Source: Bacillus sp. ISL-7
GTDB taxonomy: Bacteria > Bacillota > Bacilli > Bacillales_B > DSM-18226
DNA: 9,826 nucleotides
Direction: 5' to 3'
Assembly: GCF_018613065.1 (NCBI RefSeq)
Contig: NZ_JAGGQW010000070.1
Location: 1-9,826 of the forward strand
How positions within the stretch are numbered: position 1 is the stretch's first letter; every line of letters begins with the position of its first letter. Both the position numbers and the translations under genes were made by a program. The notes beneath the pieces were generated by a model, which did no database searches, was not told the origin of the DNA, and worked only from the letters and a program-made list of their open reading frames with translations. Of this stretch, positions 6,949 through 9,826 are shown piece after piece.

Positions 6949-6969
6949 TAATGTTATAAATCAACATTA
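6949..6969 (+). promoter_or_regulatory. operator-like inverted repeat upstream of the TauE/SafE gene
   Basis: TAATGTT (6949-6955) and AACATTA (6963-6969) are perfect 7-base inverted arms around a 7-base AT-rich spacer, 28 bases before the likely start codon. There is no T tract after it, so it is not a terminator. Size and place fit a dimeric repressor site over the promoter; TATAAA inside it (6955-6960) could be a -10 box, though no good -35 box was found. The regulator is unknown. Confidence 0.4.
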
Positions 6970-6997
6970 GATTAGATATATTCGGGGTGTGCGTGTA

Positions 6998-7762
6998 ATG
7001 AGCATGGGGATTATTGTAATGGGTCTTTTAATCGGCTTTATGGTCGGATTAACAGGTGTTGGAGGGGCCGCTTTGTTGACTCCAATTTTAATTTTATTAG
7101 GTATCAGCCCTTCAATTGCGGTAGGTACTGATCTTGTTTATAACTCCATAACTAAACTTTTTGGTTCAATTCAACATTGGAGGCAGAAGACGATAAATTT
7201 CAAGTTAGTAAAGTATCTAGCGATTGGGAGTATTCCAAGTGCGATCTGTGCAGTAGGCGTTCTCCATTTATTTGATTCTTTTTTTCATAACCAAGAAGTG
7301 GTGATTAAACACGCATTGGGTTACGTTTTAATATTGGTAGCATTGACTACCTTGTTTAAAACATTTATGAAAAATAAATTAGAATGGAATCATTTTCAAA
7401 AGAAGCCGATCCACGAAAAACGGGGCTTAACCATTCTGATTGGTGCTATATTAGGTTTTATTGTAGGCTTGACATCGATAGGATCTGGTTCATTGTTTGC
7501 ATTAGCTATGATTTACTTGTACAGATTGAGAACTCCAGAATTGGTCGGAACCGATATCGCTCATGCCTTTTTATTAGTCTCCGCTGCAGGGATTATGCAC
7601 GCAGGATTCGGCAATGTTGATTATCTATTAGTGTTTAACCTTTTAATGGGGTCGATCCCTGGTGTCATATTAGGAAGCACCTTATCCTCTAAATTACCAG
7701 CAAAACCTCTAAGAACTATTATGGCAGTGATGATTTTGATTAGTGGGTTTAAACTAATTTAA
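6998..7762 (+). CDS. TauE/SafE-family membrane transporter
   Basis: A 254-residue polytopic protein with the internal duplication of the TauE/SafE (UPF0721) family. The first half carries GFMVGLTGVGGA with GTDLVYNSITK, and the second half repeats GFIVGLTSIGSGS with GTDIAHAFLL. Each half has about four membrane segments, separated by a basic cytoplasmic-looking loop. Members export sulfite, sulfoacetate or other organosulfur anions, or are uncharacterised. Beside genes that make sulfite and sulfolactate, sulfite or sulfonate export is a sensible guess. The frame opens with GTG at 6989, but GGGGTG (6984-6989) is eight bases from ATG 6998, which I prefer. It follows a terminator, so it is transcribed separately from the MFS gene, and it converges on the germination gene. 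Confidence 0.87.
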   Translation: MSMGIIVMGLLIGFMVGLTGVGGAALLTPILILLGISPSIAVGTDLVYNSITKLFGSIQHWRQKTINFKLVKYLAIGSIPSAICAVGVLHLFDSFFHNQEVVIKHALGYVLILVALTTLFKTFMKNKLEWNHFQKKPIHEKRGLTILIGAILGFIVGLTSIGSGSLFALAMIYLYRLRTPELVGTDIAHAFLLVSAAGIMHAGFGNVDYLLVFNLLMGSIPGVILGSTLSSKLPAKPLRTIMAVMILISGFKLI

Positions 7763-7790
7763 TATAAGTAATTAAATCTGAAACAGCTCA

Positions 7791-7825
7791 AAAGTCTATC
7801 AAATTTGATAGACTTTATTTTTATT
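7791..7825 (+). terminator. palindromic terminator between convergent genes
   Basis: AAAGTCTATCAAA (7791-7803) is followed directly by its exact reverse complement (7804-7816), giving an 11-bp stem with an AATT loop and then a T-rich tail on the plus strand. It ends the TauE/SafE gene. It lies five bases beyond the stop of the minus-strand germination gene and may also serve that gene, though the minus-strand T run is only four bases. Confidence 0.85.
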
Positions 7826-9287
7826 GCCTTGTTTTATCTTGTGGCCTTAGGATTGCAGCCCTTGTATTATTAAGCGGAATTGGCGTCCGAGAGAGCATTA
7901 TCCGAAAATCTCGTGGATTAAATGGAATAAACGGATACAAAAATGGTGTATTCATGCTCTTTGTTACAACAAGGAGCGTGATCCATAACGTGATTCCTAT
8001 GATTAACCCTGGAACTTTAAATAAAGCAACCATGATTAAAAAGAAAACCCGAAAAAGTCGATTGGCAAGGCTTAACTCATAACTTGGTGTGGCAAACGTT
8101 CCAATGGCAGCAACTGCCACATATAGGACGACCTCATGAGTAAAAATCCCTACCTCTACCGCTACATCTCCAATGATTATTGCAGAAACGATACCTAACG
8201 CAGTTGCAAGGGCATTGGGAGTATGTATAGCTGCCATTCGCAAAATTTCAATTCCGACTTCAGCAATGATAAATTGCCAGATTAAACCAATCTCCCCTTG
8301 ATCTTCTACACCGATAAACTTCCATCGATCTGAGAGTAATTGTTCATTGGTCGCATAAGTGTACCAAAGTGGTATGAGAAATAAGGAGGATAATACAGCG
8401 ATAAATCGTGCCCATCTTAAAAAAATCCCAATTACCGGCTTTTGACGATATTCCTCAGCATGCTGCAAGTGATGCCAATAGGTTGCTGGACAAATCATTA
8501 CACTTGGTGACCCATCCACCACTATTAATACATGGCCTTCCATTAAATGAACGGCACTTGTATCTGATCTTTCTGTGTATCGAACTAATGGATATGGATT
8601 ATAATTTCGGCCAAATACAAATTCTTCAATCGTTTTTTCCGCCATTGGAATCCCATCTATGGATATTTTTTCAAGTTCATTTCTTAACATTTTTACATTA
8701 TCCGGGTCAGCGATGCTATCTATGTATACTAATGCAATATCTGTTTTAGATCGCTTTCCTACTTGGACGTATTCCATTACAAGGGATCGATCCCGTACAC
8801 GCCTGCGAATTAAAGCTAAGTTAAATACAATCGTTTCAACAAAGCCATCACGGGGTCCCCGTACAACACGTTCAATATCTGGTTCCTGAGGAGAACGGAT
8901 TGGATATTCACGTGAATCAATCAGGATTACTTGTTTACCGCCTTCTACTACTACTGCAGTTTGTCCTGCAAGAATTTGGGCTATAACTTCCTCTAAATCA
9001 TCTGATGTATTCACCTCTACATGAGGAATAAAGGTTTTAAAAAGCTTGTCAATTGGACTATTTCCAAAATCCTCTGGTTTCCGTTTCTCGATCTCCTTCA
9101 TAATTAAAAGTAAGAGATTAGCTGAAGCGAACCCATCTATTAAAAACATCCCGAACCGGAGTCCTCCATATTCCAATGGCCGGTGAATCACATCAAAGCT
9201 TTTTCCGATTCGTAATTCTTTTATTAAGTATTCTATATTATCCTCAAACTTTTCCTTAACTGTAATTTGAGTCCCCTTTTTTCCCAA
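7821..9287 (-). CDS. SpoVAF-like spore germination protein (GerABKA family)
   Basis: Encodes a GerA/SpoVAF-family membrane protein of about 488 residues. A soluble N-terminal half includes a segment with RSPQEPDIERVVRGPRDGF and an arginine-rich ALIRRRVRDRSL. After it come LVRYTERSDTSAVHLMEGHV and HHLQHAEEYRQ, then about five membrane helices with EILRMAAIHTPNALATALG and FATPSYELSLANR. These phrases match SpoVAF more closely than GerAA/GerBA/GerKA as I remember them. SpoVAF acts in the spore inner membrane and promotes germination with FigP. Here it stands alone, without spoVA genes, GerB or GerC subunits or FigP. An upstream TTG at 9296 abuts the GGAG site with no spacing, while TTG at 9287 has nine bases, so I chose 9287. 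The gene points away from the 5S terminator. Confidence 0.88.
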   Translation of the reverse strand: MGKKGTQITVKEKFEDNIEYLIKELRIGKSFDVIHRPLEYGGLRFGMFLIDGFASANLLLLIMKEIEKRKPEDFGNSPIDKLFKTFIPHVEVNTSDDLEEVIAQILAGQTAVVVEGGKQVILIDSREYPIRSPQEPDIERVVRGPRDGFVETIVFNLALIRRRVRDRSLVMEYVQVGKRSKTDIALVYIDSIADPDNVKMLRNELEKISIDGIPMAEKTIEEFVFGRNYNPYPLVRYTERSDTSAVHLMEGHVLIVVDGSPSVMICPATYWHHLQHAEEYRQKPVIGIFLRWARFIAVLSSLFLIPLWYTYATNEQLLSDRWKFIGVEDQGEIGLIWQFIIAEVGIEILRMAAIHTPNALATALGIVSAIIIGDVAVEVGIFTHEVVLYVAVAAIGTFATPSYELSLANRLFRVFFLIMVALFKVPGLIIGITLWITLLVVTKSMNTPFLYPFIPFNPRDFRIMLSRTPIPLNNTRAAILRPQDKTRQ

Positions 9288-9317
9288 ACATGCCAACTCC
9301 TAAATTTTCATTATTGG

Positions 9318-9347
9318 TATTTTGCAACATGTTTGAGGTTAATATAC
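9318..9347 (-). promoter_or_regulatory. candidate sigma-G promoter of the germination gene
   Basis: On the minus strand GTATA (9347-9343) and CAAAATA (9324-9318) are 18 bases apart. This is close to the forespore sigma-G form GHATR-N17/18-CATnHTA, with one mismatch in the -10. It would start transcription shortly before the GGAG site at 9300-9297. The fit to a forespore-expressed germination gene is attractive, but such weak consensus matches occur by chance in AT-rich DNA. Confidence 0.35.
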
Positions 9348-9434
9348 TCTTTTCATATTATCAAATAATTCTGTCTCTATAGAGAGTTCGAGTGTATATT
9401 ATGTGAACCACCCTCCAGTTATTATCTCGAACAC

Positions 9435-9461
9435 AAAAAAAGACAACCTTTTCAGGTTGTC
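9435..9461 (-). terminator. rRNA operon terminator after 5S
   Basis: On the minus strand GACAACCT-GAAA-AGGTTGTC (9461-9442) forms a perfect 8-bp stem with a GAAA tetraloop followed by seven T (9441-9435). It starts nine bases after the 5S 3' end and terminates the upstream rRNA operon. Confidence 0.95.
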
Positions 9462-9469
9462 CTTGAAAT

Positions 9470-9586
<117 letters not shown>

Positions 9587-9592
9587 CTTTTT

Positions 9593-9616
9593 TTTTGAGG
9601 AATCATTCCCTCAAAA
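9593..9616 (-). other. 23S-5S spacer hairpin
   Basis: Within the ~77-base spacer the minus strand reads TTTTGAGG, eight loop bases, CCTCAAAA, an 8-bp stem just 5' of 5S. Such spacer structures are typical of pre-rRNA processing regions in Bacillus. A specific nuclease site cannot be assigned from sequence alone. No tRNA gene lies in the spacer. Confidence 0.5.
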
Positions 9617-9663
9617 CTAGATAATGCAGAAGAAGTTTGTAAAAACGAGTATGCCTTAAAAAT

Positions 9664-9826
9664 TGGTTAAGTCCTCGAACGATTAGTATCAGTCAGCTCC
9701 ACATGTTACCACGCTTCCACCTCTGACCTATCAACCTGATCATCTTTCAGGGTTCTTACTAGCTTGCGCTATGGGAAATCTCATCTTGAGGGGGGCTTCA
9801 TGCTTAGATGCTTTCAGCACTTATCC
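9664..9826 (-). rRNA. rrl: 23S ribosomal RNA, 3' end (partial)
   Basis: The minus strand reads GGATAAGTGCTGAAAGCATC at the window edge and ends with CTGATACTAATCGTTCGAGG and ACTTAACC, the standard Bacillus 23S 3' terminus. Only the last ~163 nt are present; the 3' end is placed at about 9664 by family resemblance and could be off by a few bases. Confidence 0.96.

Overview
The window is a chromosomal segment of an endospore-forming, low-GC Firmicute, most likely a Bacillaceae member. The evidence is Bacillus-type rRNA sequence at both ends, a SpoVAF-type spore germination gene, frequent TTG starts behind strong Shine-Dalgarno sites, and Bacillus-like gene content. It lies between two rRNA operons in the same orientation. 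The right edge is the 3' end of a 23S gene followed by 5S and a terminator, all on the minus strand. The left edge is the 5' end of the next operon's 16S gene, also minus, preceded by tandem P1/P2 promoters. About 9 kb of protein-coding DNA separates the two operons.

Left part: a small YitT-family membrane protein (plus strand) begins at an ATGA overlap with a possible 15-codon leader ORF that carries the only good ribosome binding site. It converges on a five-gene minus-strand operon running from about 5098 down to 1223: phosphosulfolactate synthase (comA), a histidine-phosphatase-family protein, APS/PAPS reductase (cysH), ATP sulfurylase (sat) and APS kinase (cysC). Together these would take sulfate to sulfite, condense sulfite with phosphoenolpyruvate to phosphosulfolactate, and remove the phosphate to give 3-sulfolactate, a compound known to accumulate in Bacillus spores. 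No sulfite reductase is present, so the sulfite appears meant for sulfonate synthesis rather than cysteine. The layout resembles the B. subtilis yisZ-yitABCDEFG region as I remember it, but a histidine phosphatase occupies the slot where a ComB-type 2-phosphosulfolactate phosphatase would be expected. This is the most interesting observation in the window.

Middle part: a plus-strand unit diverges from comA. It consists of an MFS transporter (YitG-like, a candidate sulfolactate carrier) with a good sigma-A-type promoter, then an unrecognised 94-96 residue protein and a terminator. A separate TauE/SafE-family membrane protein follows, with an operator-like inverted repeat upstream.

Right part: a stand-alone minus-strand SpoVAF/GerA-family germination gene lies between a near-perfect palindromic terminator and the 5S terminator of the upstream rRNA operon. 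The rRNA genes, the sulfolactate operon and the spore gene all point the same way; the transporters are on the opposite strand. All functional assignments come from reading translated motifs and context; no database search was run.
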